Below are positions 22,183-30,398 of a stretch of DNA of 34,496 nucleotides, one piece after another. Position 1 is the first letter of the stretch; the number at the start of each line of letters is the position of its first letter. The notes below the pieces were generated by a model. The model was not told the DNA's origin and made no database searches. It saw only the letters and a program-made list of their open reading frames with translations. Source of the stretch: Tomitella biformata AHU 1821 (GTDB taxonomy: Bacteria; Actinomycetota; Actinomycetes; Mycobacteriales; Mycobacteriaceae); NCBI RefSeq assembly GCF_000524475.1, contig NZ_BAVQ01000011.1, forward strand, positions 1-34,496, in the 5' to 3' direction. A program made the translations under genes and the position numbers.

Positions 22183-23319
22183 ATGCAACCCAAGCCTGTT
22201 CAACAACCCGCCCCGTACCTGTCGACTACCTGGCGTGACACCGAGACCTCTGCGGTGGGCCACTTGGTGGTGCATGACCTGTTTCGCGGCGTCGCCACCG
22301 GCGGCCTGCGGATGCGGCCCGGCTGCACGCTGCGCGAGGTTGAGGATCTCGCGTATGCGATGTCGACCAAGACGGCCGTCTTCGGGCTACCGGCCGGCGG
22401 CGCCAAGGGCGGCATCGACTTCGACCCCAAGGACACGCGCAGCGATGGGGTGCTCCGCCGCTATCTCGAGGCGATCCGCCCGTTCCTCGAGGGGACGTGG
22501 GTGACCGCGGAGGACCTGGGCGTCTCTCAGCAGGTCCTCGACGCCACGTTCGGCGAGATCGGGCTGGGCGAGTCCTCGTATCACGCGCAAATCTTCCGTG
22601 ACGCTGATCCGGCGGCGGCGCTGCGGCGCATCCGGGCGGCGATGGCGGAATCGAACCCGGACGGGCTGGTGTGCGAGAACATCGCCGGTTACGGCGTCGC
22701 GCAGGCCGCCGCCGCGACCATGCGCGCACTCGGTTTCACCACGGAGCCGCTGTCGATGGCGGTGCAGGGCTTCGGCACCATCGGCGGGTCGACGGCGCTG
22801 TACGCGCAGCAGATGGGGATCACGGTTGTAGCCGTCTCCGACCTCTTGGGCACCGTCTACCACCCGGATGGGCTCGACATCCCGGCCCTGCTCGCCACGC
22901 GCAACGAATACGGCGAGTTCGATCGCGCCGCGCTGCCCGTCGGCTGCGAGTTGCAGCCGCGGGACGCGGTCCTGGGCGCACCTGTGGACATCCTTGTGCC
23001 CGCGGCGATCTCCTACGCGCTCACCGGGAAAAACCACAGTGTGGTGCAGGCCAGGGTGGTCGTGGAGGGCGCCAATGCGGCCGCCACCCGCGAGGCCGAG
23101 CTGGAGCTGGCGGTCCGGGACATCGCGGTGGTGCCCGATTTCGTCGCGAACGCGGGCGGTGTCGCCTGGTCGTGGTGGGTGCTGCTCGGCCAGGACGAGG
23201 ACGTGTTCGGGCGGCTCAGCCACAAGATGACCGAGATCGTCGACCGCGTCCTCGCGCCGTGGCTGATCGATGGGACCATGCCGCGGCGCACAGGGTTGGA
23301 GCTGGACACACGGCATTGA
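22183..23319 (+). CDS. Glu/Leu/Phe/Val dehydrogenase family protein
   Basis: This 378-residue amino acid dehydrogenase catalyses NAD(P)-dependent oxidative deamination to an oxo acid and ammonia. The substrate-side motif MSTKTAVFGLPAGGAKGGID contains the substrate Lys (K63) and catalytic Lys (K75); the dinucleotide site is VQGFGTIGGSTA (about 188-199). The asparagine-rich closing loop is VPDFVANAGGVAWSW. The length and the AGG.A.G motif fit leucine/phenylalanine dehydrogenase-like members better than hexameric glutamate dehydrogenases. The ATG at 22183 follows AGGAGG. It precedes the aminotransferase cluster in the same direction, with an inverted repeat in the gap, and could recycle the amino-group acceptor. 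Confidence 0.85.
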   Translation: MQPKPVQQPAPYLSTTWRDTETSAVGHLVVHDLFRGVATGGLRMRPGCTLREVEDLAYAMSTKTAVFGLPAGGAKGGIDFDPKDTRSDGVLRRYLEAIRPFLEGTWVTAEDLGVSQQVLDATFGEIGLGESSYHAQIFRDADPAAALRRIRAAMAESNPDGLVCENIAGYGVAQAAAATMRALGFTTEPLSMAVQGFGTIGGSTALYAQQMGITVVAVSDLLGTVYHPDGLDIPALLATRNEYGEFDRAALPVGCELQPRDAVLGAPVDILVPAAISYALTGKNHSVVQARVVVEGANAAATREAELELAVRDIAVVPDFVANAGGVAWSWWVLLGQDEDVFGRLSHKMTEIVDRVLAPWLIDGTMPRRTGLELDTRH

Positions 23320-23326
23320 CCGCCGG

Positions 23327-23357
23327 CCGCAGATTGTCGATTGTTGACAATCTGCGG
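23327..23357. promoter_or_regulatory. perfect 12-base inverted repeat before the aminotransferase operon
   Basis: CCGCAGATTGTC and GACAATCTGCGG flank GATTGTT. Within it ATTGT-TG-ACAAT is a second, tighter palindrome. The site ends 21 bases before the aminotransferase ATG. It has no T-run, so an operator for the operon's own GntR regulator is the better reading; a terminator for the upstream dehydrogenase is the alternative. Confidence 0.55.
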
Positions 23358-23378
23358 CTTGCGTCACAACATGGGGGC

Positions 23379-24638
23379 ATGACAGCACTGAGCCCCATCC
23401 TCACGCAGGCGACCCCCGTCGTCGTCGACCACGCCGAGGGTTGCTGGATCTACGGCACCGATGGTCGACGCCACCTCGACTTCACCGCCGGAATCGGCGT
23501 CACCAGCACCGGACACTGCCACCCTCGCGTGGTCGAGGCCGCGCGCGCCCAGATCGGGTCTGTGATCCACGCCCAGTACACGACGGTGATGCACCGCCCG
23601 CTGCTGGAGCTGACCGAGAAGCTGGGCGAGGTGCTGCCCGCCGCCCTCGACAGCGTCTTCTTCACGAACTCCGGATCCGAGGCGGTCGAGGCCGCGGTGC
23701 GCCTGGCGCGCATGGCCACCGGCCGGCCGAACATCATCGCGTTCGCGGGCGGCTTCCACGGCCGCACGGTCGCCACGGCGTCGCTGACCAGCTCGGGGAC
23801 AAAGTTCTCCGCCGGCTTCGCGCCGCTGATGGCCGGGGTGCACTTTGCGCCCTTCCCCGCCGCCTACCGGTACGGCTGGGACGAGGACACGGCCATCGAC
23901 TTCGCGCTCCGCGAGCTCGACCAGCTGCTGCAGACCGTCTCGAGCGTCGCCGACACCGCCGCGCTGCTCATCGAGCCGGTGCTGGGCGAGGGCGGCTACA
24001 TTCCCACCCCGCCGCGGTTCCTCGCGGGCCTGCGCGAACGCGCCGACCGGCACGGCATCCTCCTGATCCTCGACGAGGTGCAGACCGGCGTCGGCCGCAC
24101 CGGACGATTCTGGGGCCACCAGCACAGCGCGATCACCCCCGACATCCTCGTCACCGCGAAGGGCCTCGCGAGCGGTTTCCCCCTCTCCGCGATCGCCGCG
24201 CCCGCCGCACTGATGGGCAAGGCCTGGCCCGGCTCGCAGGGCGGCACCTACGGCGGCAACGCGGTGGCCGCGGCCGCCGCGTGCGCGACGCTGGACGTCG
24301 TGCGCGAGGAGAATCTCGTCGAGAACGCCTGCGCCCGCGGGGACCAGCTCAACGAGCTGCTGCGCGGGATCGCGGCCGAGCACAGCCGCATCGGCGACGT
24401 GCGCGGGCTCGGGCTGATGCAGGCGATGGAGTTCACCGGCGCGGATGGCCAGCCCGATGTCGCCGCCGCGCAGGCGGTCCAGCGCGCCGCGCTCGATGAG
24501 GACCTGTTGCTGCTGACCTGCGGCGCCGGCAACGTGGTGCGCGTGATCCCCGCGCTGGTGGTCAGCGCGGACGAGGTCGCCGAGGGCGGGCGCCGCCTCG
24601 CCGCCGCCGTCGCGTCCGGCTTGGGGGTCTCGGAATGA
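23379..24638 (+). CDS. class III PLP aminotransferase (GabT-like)
   Basis: This 419-residue enzyme has the class III omega-aminotransferase pattern: FTNSGSEAVEAAVRLAR (phosphate-binding Gly-Ser), GGFHGRTVATASLTSSG, the acidic residue contacting the pyridine ring in LILDEVQTGVGRTGRFWG (D232), and the PLP Lys in TAKGLASGFPLSA (K261). Such enzymes move the amino group of 4-aminobutyrate, beta-alanine, ornithine or similar omega-amines to 2-oxoglutarate or pyruvate, leaving a semialdehyde. The gene immediately downstream encodes a semialdehyde dehydrogenase, overlapping by ATGA, which fits a two-step oxidation. I place the start at ATG 23379; the open frame upstream of it lies over the dehydrogenase gene and is a shadow. 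Confidence 0.9.
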   Translation: MTALSPILTQATPVVVDHAEGCWIYGTDGRRHLDFTAGIGVTSTGHCHPRVVEAARAQIGSVIHAQYTTVMHRPLLELTEKLGEVLPAALDSVFFTNSGSEAVEAAVRLARMATGRPNIIAFAGGFHGRTVATASLTSSGTKFSAGFAPLMAGVHFAPFPAAYRYGWDEDTAIDFALRELDQLLQTVSSVADTAALLIEPVLGEGGYIPTPPRFLAGLRERADRHGILLILDEVQTGVGRTGRFWGHQHSAITPDILVTAKGLASGFPLSAIAAPAALMGKAWPGSQGGTYGGNAVAAAAACATLDVVREENLVENACARGDQLNELLRGIAAEHSRIGDVRGLGLMQAMEFTGADGQPDVAAAQAVQRAALDEDLLLLTCGAGNVVRVIPALVVSADEVAEGGRRLAAAVASGLGVSE

Positions 24639-26095
24639 CTGCCACGCTCCCGCGGGTGCCCTCAGGGCACTACATTGACGGAAAGTGGTCCGCGGCGGCG
24701 TCGGGCCGCACGTTCGCGGTGGAGAACCCCGCGACGGAGACCCTGCTCGCCGAGGTGGCAGACGGCGGGGCCGAGGACGCCGACCGGGCGATGCGCGCCG
24801 CCGCGGCCGCGCAGCCCGCGTGGGCCGCGACCGCGCCGCGCGAGCGCAGCGAGATCCTGCGCCGGGCCTACGAGCTGATCATCGAGCGCACCGACGAGCT
24901 GGCCACGCTGATGACCCTGGAGATGGGCAAGCCGCTGGCCGAGGCCCGCGGCGAGGTCGCCTACGGCGCAGAGTTTTTTCGCTGGTTCGCCGAGGAGGCG
25001 GTGCGCATCGACGGCGGGAACATGCTCACCGGCGACGGCGGCAAGCGGATCCTCGTCAGCAAGGTGCCCGTCGGCCCGTGCGTGCTCGTCACGCCGTGGA
25101 ACTTCCCGCTGGCGATGGGGACCCGCAAGATCGGCCCCGCCATAGCCGCCGGCTGCACCATGGTGTTCAAACCCGCCCAGCTGACGCCGCTCACCGCCCT
25201 GGCACTCACCGAGATCCTCGACGAGGCAGGGCTGCCGGCGGGCGTGCTCAACGTGGTGACCACGAGCGACGCCGGCGCGGTGGTCACGCCGTGGCTGGAG
25301 GGCGGCGCCGCGCGCAAGCTCAGCTTCACCGGCTCGACGGAGGTGGGGAAGCGGTTGCTCGCACAGGCGGCGAGCACGGTGATGCGCACGTCGATGGAGT
25401 TGGGCGGCAACGCGCCGTTCATCGTGTGCGCGGACGCCGACATCGACGCGGCGGTAGAGGGAGCGCTGGTCGCGAAGCTGCGCAACATGGGCGAGGCGTG
25501 CACCGCCGCCAACCGGTTCTATGTGCACAGCTCGGTCGTCGCCGCGTTCTCCGAGAAGCTCGCGCAGCGCATGTCCGCGCTCACCGTGGGCGACGGCAGC
25601 GCCGAGGGCACCGACATCGGCCCGCTCATCAACGCCGCGGGCCTGGCCAAGGTGCGCCGGCTAGTCGCCGACGCGGTGGACCGGGGCGCGCGCCCGCTGT
25701 GCGGCGCTCCAAACCCTGACGACTCCGATGGGCGCGGCCACTTCTACCCGCCGACCGTGCTGTGTGAGGTGCCCGACGACGCGGAGCTGATGGGCACCGA
25801 GATCTTCGGCCCGGTCGCCGCGATCACCACCTTCGAGGATGAGGACGAGGCGATCACCCGCGCCAACGACACCCCCTGGGGCCTGGTCGGGTATCTGTAC
25901 ACGCGCGACCTCGACCGGGCGCTGCAGCTCAGTGACCAGATGGAGGTTGGCATGGTGGGCCTGAACACGGGCCTGGTCTCAAACCCCGCCGCGCCGTTCG
26001 GCGGGGTCAAGGAGTCCGGGCTCGGCCGCGAGGGCGGGCGCGTCGGCATCGACGAGTACCTCGAGTACAAGTACATCGCCGTGGCCACATCGTGA
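24635..26095 (+). CDS. NAD(P)-dependent semialdehyde dehydrogenase (GabD-like)
   Basis: This 486-residue aldehyde dehydrogenase has the oxyanion Asn in TPWNFPLAMGTRKIGPA, the cofactor Lys in VFKPAQLTP (K179), the glycine loop FTGSTEVGKRL, the general base Glu255 in MELGGNAPF, and the nucleophile Cys289 in GEACTAANRFYVH. The ACTAAN loop and the length are those of succinate-semialdehyde dehydrogenases. It overlaps the aminotransferase stop by ATGA and the next gene by GTGA. It probably oxidises the semialdehyde product of the preceding enzyme to a dicarboxylic or carboxylic acid. Succinate semialdehyde is the most likely substrate but is not proven. Confidence 0.9.
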   Translation: MTATLPRVPSGHYIDGKWSAAASGRTFAVENPATETLLAEVADGGAEDADRAMRAAAAAQPAWAATAPRERSEILRRAYELIIERTDELATLMTLEMGKPLAEARGEVAYGAEFFRWFAEEAVRIDGGNMLTGDGGKRILVSKVPVGPCVLVTPWNFPLAMGTRKIGPAIAAGCTMVFKPAQLTPLTALALTEILDEAGLPAGVLNVVTTSDAGAVVTPWLEGGAARKLSFTGSTEVGKRLLAQAASTVMRTSMELGGNAPFIVCADADIDAAVEGALVAKLRNMGEACTAANRFYVHSSVVAAFSEKLAQRMSALTVGDGSAEGTDIGPLINAAGLAKVRRLVADAVDRGARPLCGAPNPDDSDGRGHFYPPTVLCEVPDDAELMGTEIFGPVAAITTFEDEDEAITRANDTPWGLVGYLYTRDLDRALQLSDQMEVGMVGLNTGLVSNPAAPFGGVKESGLGREGGRVGIDEYLEYKYIAVATS

Positions 26096-26775
26096 GGGCG
26101 GGACGGCTCTCGCCGATGACCGGGCCGCAGACCTCGGTGGTGATCGCCGATCAGCTGCGCGAGCTCATCGTCGACGGCACCTACGCGCCGGGCGAGCAGG
26201 TGAGCGAGGCGAGCCTCACCGCGCAGTTGCGGATCTCCCGCGGCCCGGTGCGCGAGGCGCTCCAGCGGCTGGCGCAGGAAGGCCTGCTGGTCAGCCACCG
26301 CAATCGCGGGGTGTTCGTCGTGGAGTTGACCGACACCGACATCGCCGAGATTTATGCCGCGCGGGAGGCGATCGAGCTGGCCGCGGCACGCGTCCTCCTC
26401 GCCCTCCCGGCTCGCGCCCGGAGCGCCGTCGCCGCCCGGCTCCGCGCAATCGCCGACGCCATGCCGCCGTTGGTGGCCGCGGGCGACTGGTCGGCGGTGG
26501 CCGCGCAGGACCTGGCATTTCACGAGGGGCTCGTCGCCGCCACCGGTAATAGCCGGCTGATCCGGATCTACTCCACGCTCGCCGCCGAGTCCCGGATCTG
26601 CATGGCACACCTGCGCAGCGCCTACGCCCGGCCGGAGGCGCTGGCCGAGGAGCACGTACGGCTGGTGGACCTGCTCGCGGCGGGGGCACACGACGAGCTG
26701 TGCGCCGCTATCACGACGCATCTGTCCACCGCCGTCGCCGACCTGACCGCGATGATGTCGGAGCCCGCCCGGTGA
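26092..26775 (+). CDS. GntR/FCD transcription regulator
   Basis: This 227-residue regulator has a winged helix-turn-helix at about residues 16-77 (LTAQLRISRGPVREALQRLA). A helical FCD effector domain follows with the metal-ligand pattern D140, H144 in AQDLAFHEGL, a further His in EEHVRL, and one in TTHLS. FCD domains bind a carboxylate ligand through the metal. The GTG start overlaps the upstream stop (GTGA). It lies inside the catabolic operon and is the natural regulator of it; the palindrome at 23327-23357 is a plausible binding site. Confidence 0.88.
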   Translation: MRAGRLSPMTGPQTSVVIADQLRELIVDGTYAPGEQVSEASLTAQLRISRGPVREALQRLAQEGLLVSHRNRGVFVVELTDTDIAEIYAAREAIELAAARVLLALPARARSAVAARLRAIADAMPPLVAAGDWSAVAAQDLAFHEGLVAATGNSRLIRIYSTLAAESRICMAHLRSAYARPEALAEEHVRLVDLLAAGAHDELCAAITTHLSTAVADLTAMMSEPAR

Positions 26776-27773
26776 GCGCGCAGGCCGCCGAGACACGGAA
26801 ACCGATCGTCGTGATCCTGCACGCCGAGGGCGCGCTGCGCCGGTTCGAGGAGGCCGAGGCTCTCGCCGAGGTCCGCTACGCCACCGCCGACACTCTTGGC
26901 GACGCGCTGGCAGGGGCAGATGCGCTGCTGCTGTGGGACTTCTTCTCCGGGGCGCTGTGGGAGGCCTGGCCGCAGGGCGCGCCCACGCTGCGCTGGATCC
27001 ACATCGCAGCTGCCGGCGTCGACACGTTGATGTTCGACGAGCTGGCGGCCTCCGACGTGGTGGTGACCAACTCACGCGGCATCTTCGACCGGCCGATCGC
27101 CGAGTTCGTCCTGGCCTCGATCCTGGCCTTCGCCAAGGACCTCCCGCGCTCGTTACGCCTGCAGTCACGGGGCGAGTGGCGCCACCGCGAGACCGAGCGG
27201 ATCCAGGACGCGACCGCGCTCGTCGTCGGGACCGGCGCGATCGGCCGCGAGACGGCGCGGCTGCTCACCGCCGTCGGCCTCAACGTCCGCGGCGTGGGCC
27301 GGGTGGCACGCGAGCACGATCCCGACTTCGGGGTGGTGCACGCCAGCGACGACCTGGCCAGCGCCGTCACAGACGCGCACTACGTGGTGCTGGTGGCGCC
27401 CCTGACCGCGCAGACGCGGGGCATGGTCGACGCGTCGGTGCTCGCCGCGATGCGCCCCGACGCGCACGTGATCAACGTGGGCCGCGGGGAGCTGCTGGTC
27501 ACCGAGGACCTGGTGCAGGCCCTGCGCGACGGACAGATCGCGGGGGCCGCGCTGGACGTCTTCGAGGAGGAGCCGCTGCCCGCAGACCATCCGTTGTGGC
27601 CGATGGACACGGTGCTGATCTCCGCGCACATGAGCGGGGACGCGGCCGGCTGGCGTGATCGCCTGGCGCAGATGTTCACCGCCAGCCTGGCCCGCTATGT
27701 CGGCGGGGACGCGCCCGAGTCGCTGCCGAACGTGGTGGACAAGCAGCGGGGATACGTCACCCACGAGGACTAG
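26772..27773 (+). CDS. D-2-hydroxyacid dehydrogenase family protein
   Basis: This 333-residue NAD(P)-dependent reductase has the nucleotide-binding glycine loop LVVGTGAIGRETARLL, the substrate Arg in INVGRGELLVTEDL, the acidic partner in LDVFEEEPLPADHPLW, and the catalytic His in LISAHMSG. The arrangement is that of GhrA-like glyoxylate/hydroxypyruvate reductases. The GTG at 26772 overlaps the GntR stop. In this operon it could reduce an oxo acid, or oxidise a hydroxyacid by-product of amide catabolism. The actual substrate is unclear. Confidence 0.87.
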   Translation: MSAQAAETRKPIVVILHAEGALRRFEEAEALAEVRYATADTLGDALAGADALLLWDFFSGALWEAWPQGAPTLRWIHIAAAGVDTLMFDELAASDVVVTNSRGIFDRPIAEFVLASILAFAKDLPRSLRLQSRGEWRHRETERIQDATALVVGTGAIGRETARLLTAVGLNVRGVGRVAREHDPDFGVVHASDDLASAVTDAHYVVLVAPLTAQTRGMVDASVLAAMRPDAHVINVGRGELLVTEDLVQALRDGQIAGAALDVFEEEPLPADHPLWPMDTVLISAHMSGDAAGWRDRLAQMFTASLARYVGGDAPESLPNVVDKQRGYVTHED

Positions 27774-27793
27774 TGCACGGAAGGTGAGAGACC

Positions 27794-29206
27794 ATGACCC
27801 AGCAACCAGACGAGCTCGCGGACCGGACCGCCGCCGAACTCGCCGTCGCATATCGCAGCGGTGCGGTGTCCCCGGTCGAGGTGGCCCGCGCGGTGCTGCA
27901 GCGGATCGAGGCGTCCGATGGGGCGCTCAACGCCTACTGCCTGGTCGACGCGGATGTCACGCTGGAGATGGCGCGCGCGTCTGAACAGCGGTGGCACGCC
28001 GGCAACCCCCTCAGCGCCATCGACGGCGTGCCCACCTCGATCAAGGACCTATTCCTCACCAAGGACTGGCCAACGCTGCGCGGCTCCAAGACCGTCGACC
28101 CGGCCGGCCCGTGGGAGGTGGACGCGCCGGCGGTGGCGCGGCTGCGCGAGGCCGGGGCAGTGTTCACCGGCAAGACCACCACGCCCGAATTGGGGTGGAA
28201 GGGGGTGACCGACGGCCCGCTGACCGGGGTGACTCGCAACCCGTGGGATCCGAGCCGGACCGCCGGCGGGTCGAGCGGCGGCGCGGCGGCCGCGGTCGTC
28301 GCGGGTATGGGCCCCCTCGCCCTCGGCACCGACGGCGGCGGGTCGGTGCGGATACCGGGGAGCTTCTGCGGGGCGGTCGGCTTCAAGCCGACCTACGGCA
28401 CGGTGCCGATGTATCCGCCGAGCCCGTACGGCACCCTCGCGCACGTCGGACCCATCACGCGCACGGTCCGGGACGCGGCGATGCTGCTGGACGCGATCAC
28501 CGGGCCGGACTCGCGGGACTGGTCGGCGCTGGCGCCGCCGCAGCACCCCTTCACCGCCGATCTCGCCACGCCGCTCGCGGGCCTGCGCATCGCCTACAGC
28601 CGTGACCTGGGCTTCGTCACCGTCGACCCCGAGGTAGCCGCTCTCGTCGAGAACGCCGCCGAGGTTCTTGCCAGCCTCGGTGCCGAGATCGTGGAGGTCG
28701 ACCCGGGGTTCGACGATCCGGTGGATGAGTTCGAGTGCCTGTGGTTCGCCGGGGCGGCGAAGGCCACCGCGCACCTGACCGATGCGCAGCGGGCCGGGAT
28801 GGATGCCGGGCTGGCGCAATCCAGCACGCAGGGGCTCACCTACAGCGCCCAGGATTATCTGAACGCGATGGAGCGGCGGATGAACATGGGCGTGCAGATG
28901 GGCGCGTTCCATGAGACCTACGACCTGCTGATCACGCCCGCGATGCCGATCCCGGCGTTCGAGGCCGGCGTGGAGGTGCCGGCGGGCTGGCCGGGGCACA
29001 GGTGGACCCGGTGGGCGCCCTTCAGCTACCCGTTCAACATGACCCAGCAGCCCGCGATCTCCGTGCCGTGCGGTTTCACCGACGCCGGGCTGCCGGTCGG
29101 ATTGCAGATCGTGGGACCACGGCATGCTGACGGCCGGGTGCTGGCCGCGGCGCACCACTACGAGGACGCGACCGGATGGTGGCGGACGCGGCCCCCGCGG
29201 GGATAG
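27794..29206 (+). CDS. amidase-signature hydrolase
   Basis: This 470-residue protein has the Ser-cisSer-Lys triad of the amidase signature family: Lys84 in TSIKDLF, the cis-Ser in AGGSSGGAAAAVV (about S161), and the nucleophile Ser184 in GTDGGGSVRIPGS. It hydrolyses an amide to a carboxylic acid and ammonia or an amine. It begins 20 bases after the hydroxyacid dehydrogenase, with AGGTGAGA before the ATG. It is the last gene of the cluster and probably carries out the first chemical step, releasing the omega-amino acid that the aminotransferase then uses. Family sequence does not reveal which amide. Confidence 0.9.
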   Translation: MTQQPDELADRTAAELAVAYRSGAVSPVEVARAVLQRIEASDGALNAYCLVDADVTLEMARASEQRWHAGNPLSAIDGVPTSIKDLFLTKDWPTLRGSKTVDPAGPWEVDAPAVARLREAGAVFTGKTTTPELGWKGVTDGPLTGVTRNPWDPSRTAGGSSGGAAAAVVAGMGPLALGTDGGGSVRIPGSFCGAVGFKPTYGTVPMYPPSPYGTLAHVGPITRTVRDAAMLLDAITGPDSRDWSALAPPQHPFTADLATPLAGLRIAYSRDLGFVTVDPEVAALVENAAEVLASLGAEIVEVDPGFDDPVDEFECLWFAGAAKATAHLTDAQRAGMDAGLAQSSTQGLTYSAQDYLNAMERRMNMGVQMGAFHETYDLLITPAMPIPAFEAGVEVPAGWPGHRWTRWAPFSYPFNMTQQPAISVPCGFTDAGLPVGLQIVGPRHADGRVLAAAHHYEDATGWWRTRPPRG

Positions 29207-29227
29207 CTCAGCACCGCCGCCCAGAAC

Positions 29228-29509
29228 TCAGGCTGACACCGCGTTGTCGAACCAGACGAGGGTGCCCGCGGCCTCGAGGCCGGCGTCGAGGGCCAGCAGC
29301 CCCGCCAGCGAGCGCGCCTCCTCCAGGCAGACCGAGCAGCCGACCAGGTGCGCCTTGAATGGCGCGGAGAACGGGATGTTGCCGATGAGAAGCTGCTCGA
29401 CGGCCTCGTCCACCTGCTCGAAGCAATCGTCACAGGAGAGCCATGGATCGGCGTTCAAGACCAGCGCGCGCGCGGTGTCGTCGGAGAGAGGTTTTCTAGA
29501 TGCGGTCAT
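29228..29509 (-). CDS. zinc-finger anti-sigma-like protein (93 aa)
   Basis: This 93-residue protein has two cysteine pairs: CDDC at about residues 26-29 and CSVC with an upstream His (FKAHLVGCSVCLEEARSL). This H-x3-C-x2-C pattern is that of zinc-binding anti-sigma factors (ZAS), which hold an ECF sigma factor until oxidised. The N-terminal CDDC pair is less typical. There is no sigma factor gene on either side, so the partner would be elsewhere, or the protein may be an unrelated zinc-binding regulator. The ATG at 29509 lacks a strong ribosome site. It converges on the amidase gene. Confidence 0.6.
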   Translation of the reverse strand: MTASRKPLSDDTARALVLNADPWLSCDDCFEQVDEAVEQLLIGNIPFSAPFKAHLVGCSVCLEEARSLAGLLALDAGLEAAGTLVWFDNAVSA

Positions 29510-29524
29510 CGTGGTGCCTATCCC

Positions 29525-29800
29525 CTATCCTCCTCGAGGCGCACATCACGGGCGCGGTGCCCGTCCTCACTGCCGCGAAGGCCGGCAACAGCGCAGACTT
29601 GGCGACAGCCAGCGATGCCTGGTACGCGAATGCTCGAGAGATCGGCGACTTCCTCGCCTCCGCGAACCCCGCGTGGCCCGCGGCCGATATGGAGGCGATG
29701 ATGGAGCTCCATATCGACCAGAACATCGCATATGCGGGAGATGGCCGACATGCTGACCAACGGGATCGTCGAGCAGTTCCCGGAGAAGTTCGCGGCCTGA
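29525..29800 (+). pseudogene. truncated, frameshifted remnant of a conserved hypothetical gene
   Basis: The frame reads LLEAHITGAVPVLTAAKAGN, then WYANAREIGDFLASANPAWP and MMELHIDQ; then, after a frame change near 29730, MREMADMLTNGIVEQFPEKF to TGA at 29798-29800. I recall a family of about 170-190-residue bacterial proteins, often left unnamed, with the pattern H..IA..L..A.KAG followed by WY.NA..I..FL...NP.W and ending MAD...GI..QFP.KF. The N-terminal third is missing, about 25 residues between HIDQ and MREM are missing, and the frame has shifted by what looks like a 2-base loss in GCACATATG. Function unknown. Confidence 0.6.
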
Positions 29801-29921
29801 CTCGGATCCCACTGCACGCCACGCGGAGCCGGCCACTGGCAGCGGCGAGGTCCGGGGCTATTAGCCTGAACCCGGGGTCCGTCCCCGCTCGGTCGGCGCG
29901 GTGAGAGGGGGAACAGTCGCG

Positions 29922-30398
29922 ATGACATCATTGCCGCACGCTCTGGAAACCGCGCTCCTCGGAATCCTGGTCCTCGCGGGAAGTATCTGGATCGGCGGCA
30001 TGGTCGCCGTCCTCCTCGTCGCCCGTGTCTCCTCGCGCACCCTGGACCCGGCCAGCCGGGTGGCGTTCTTCCGGGCATTTGGCCGCGTCTACGGCATCTT
30101 CGCCTCCGTCGACCTGCTCATTGGGCTGATCGCCGGCGCGGTTTTGCTGGGCGCTGCCACGTGGACGGGCGAGAGCACCGCGCTGGCGGTGGTGGCCGCG
30201 CTCCTGGTGTCCTCGCTGGCGTGGGGGATCGTGCAGGCGCGCCAGCTGACGCGCCTGCGCCACGCCGCCGCGGAGTCCGAGGATCAGGACGCGCGTGCCC
30301 AAGTAGCCGGGCGCGCCACTGCCGCCGCGCTGCTGCGCGGCGGCATCGGGGTGTTCAGCCTGGCGCTATTCGTGCAGTTCCTCCTGTTCTGGACCTGA
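29922..30398 (+). CDS. four-helix membrane protein of unknown function
   Basis: This 158-residue protein has four hydrophobic helices: LGILVLAGSIWIGGMVAVLL, then IFASVDLLIGLIAGAVLLG, then ALAVVAALLVSSLAWGI, then IGVFSLALFVQFLLFW, with charged loops between. It has the look of small integral membrane proteins related to DUF2269/CopD-like families, but I cannot place it. I chose the ATG at 29922 since AGAGGGGG precedes it; a GTG 21 bases upstream is also open. Its 3' end overlaps that of the convergent MFS gene by 33 bases. Confidence 0.7.
   Translation: MTSLPHALETALLGILVLAGSIWIGGMVAVLLVARVSSRTLDPASRVAFFRAFGRVYGIFASVDLLIGLIAGAVLLGAATWTGESTALAVVAALLVSSLAWGIVQARQLTRLRHAAAESEDQDARAQVAGRATAAALLRGGIGVFSLALFVQFLLFWT

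Noticed and set aside
22671-23378. Upstream extension of the aminotransferase frame to 22671
   Set aside because: It lies inside the amino acid dehydrogenase gene in another frame and is almost pure Arg/Gly/Ala; the aminotransferase proper begins at 23379.
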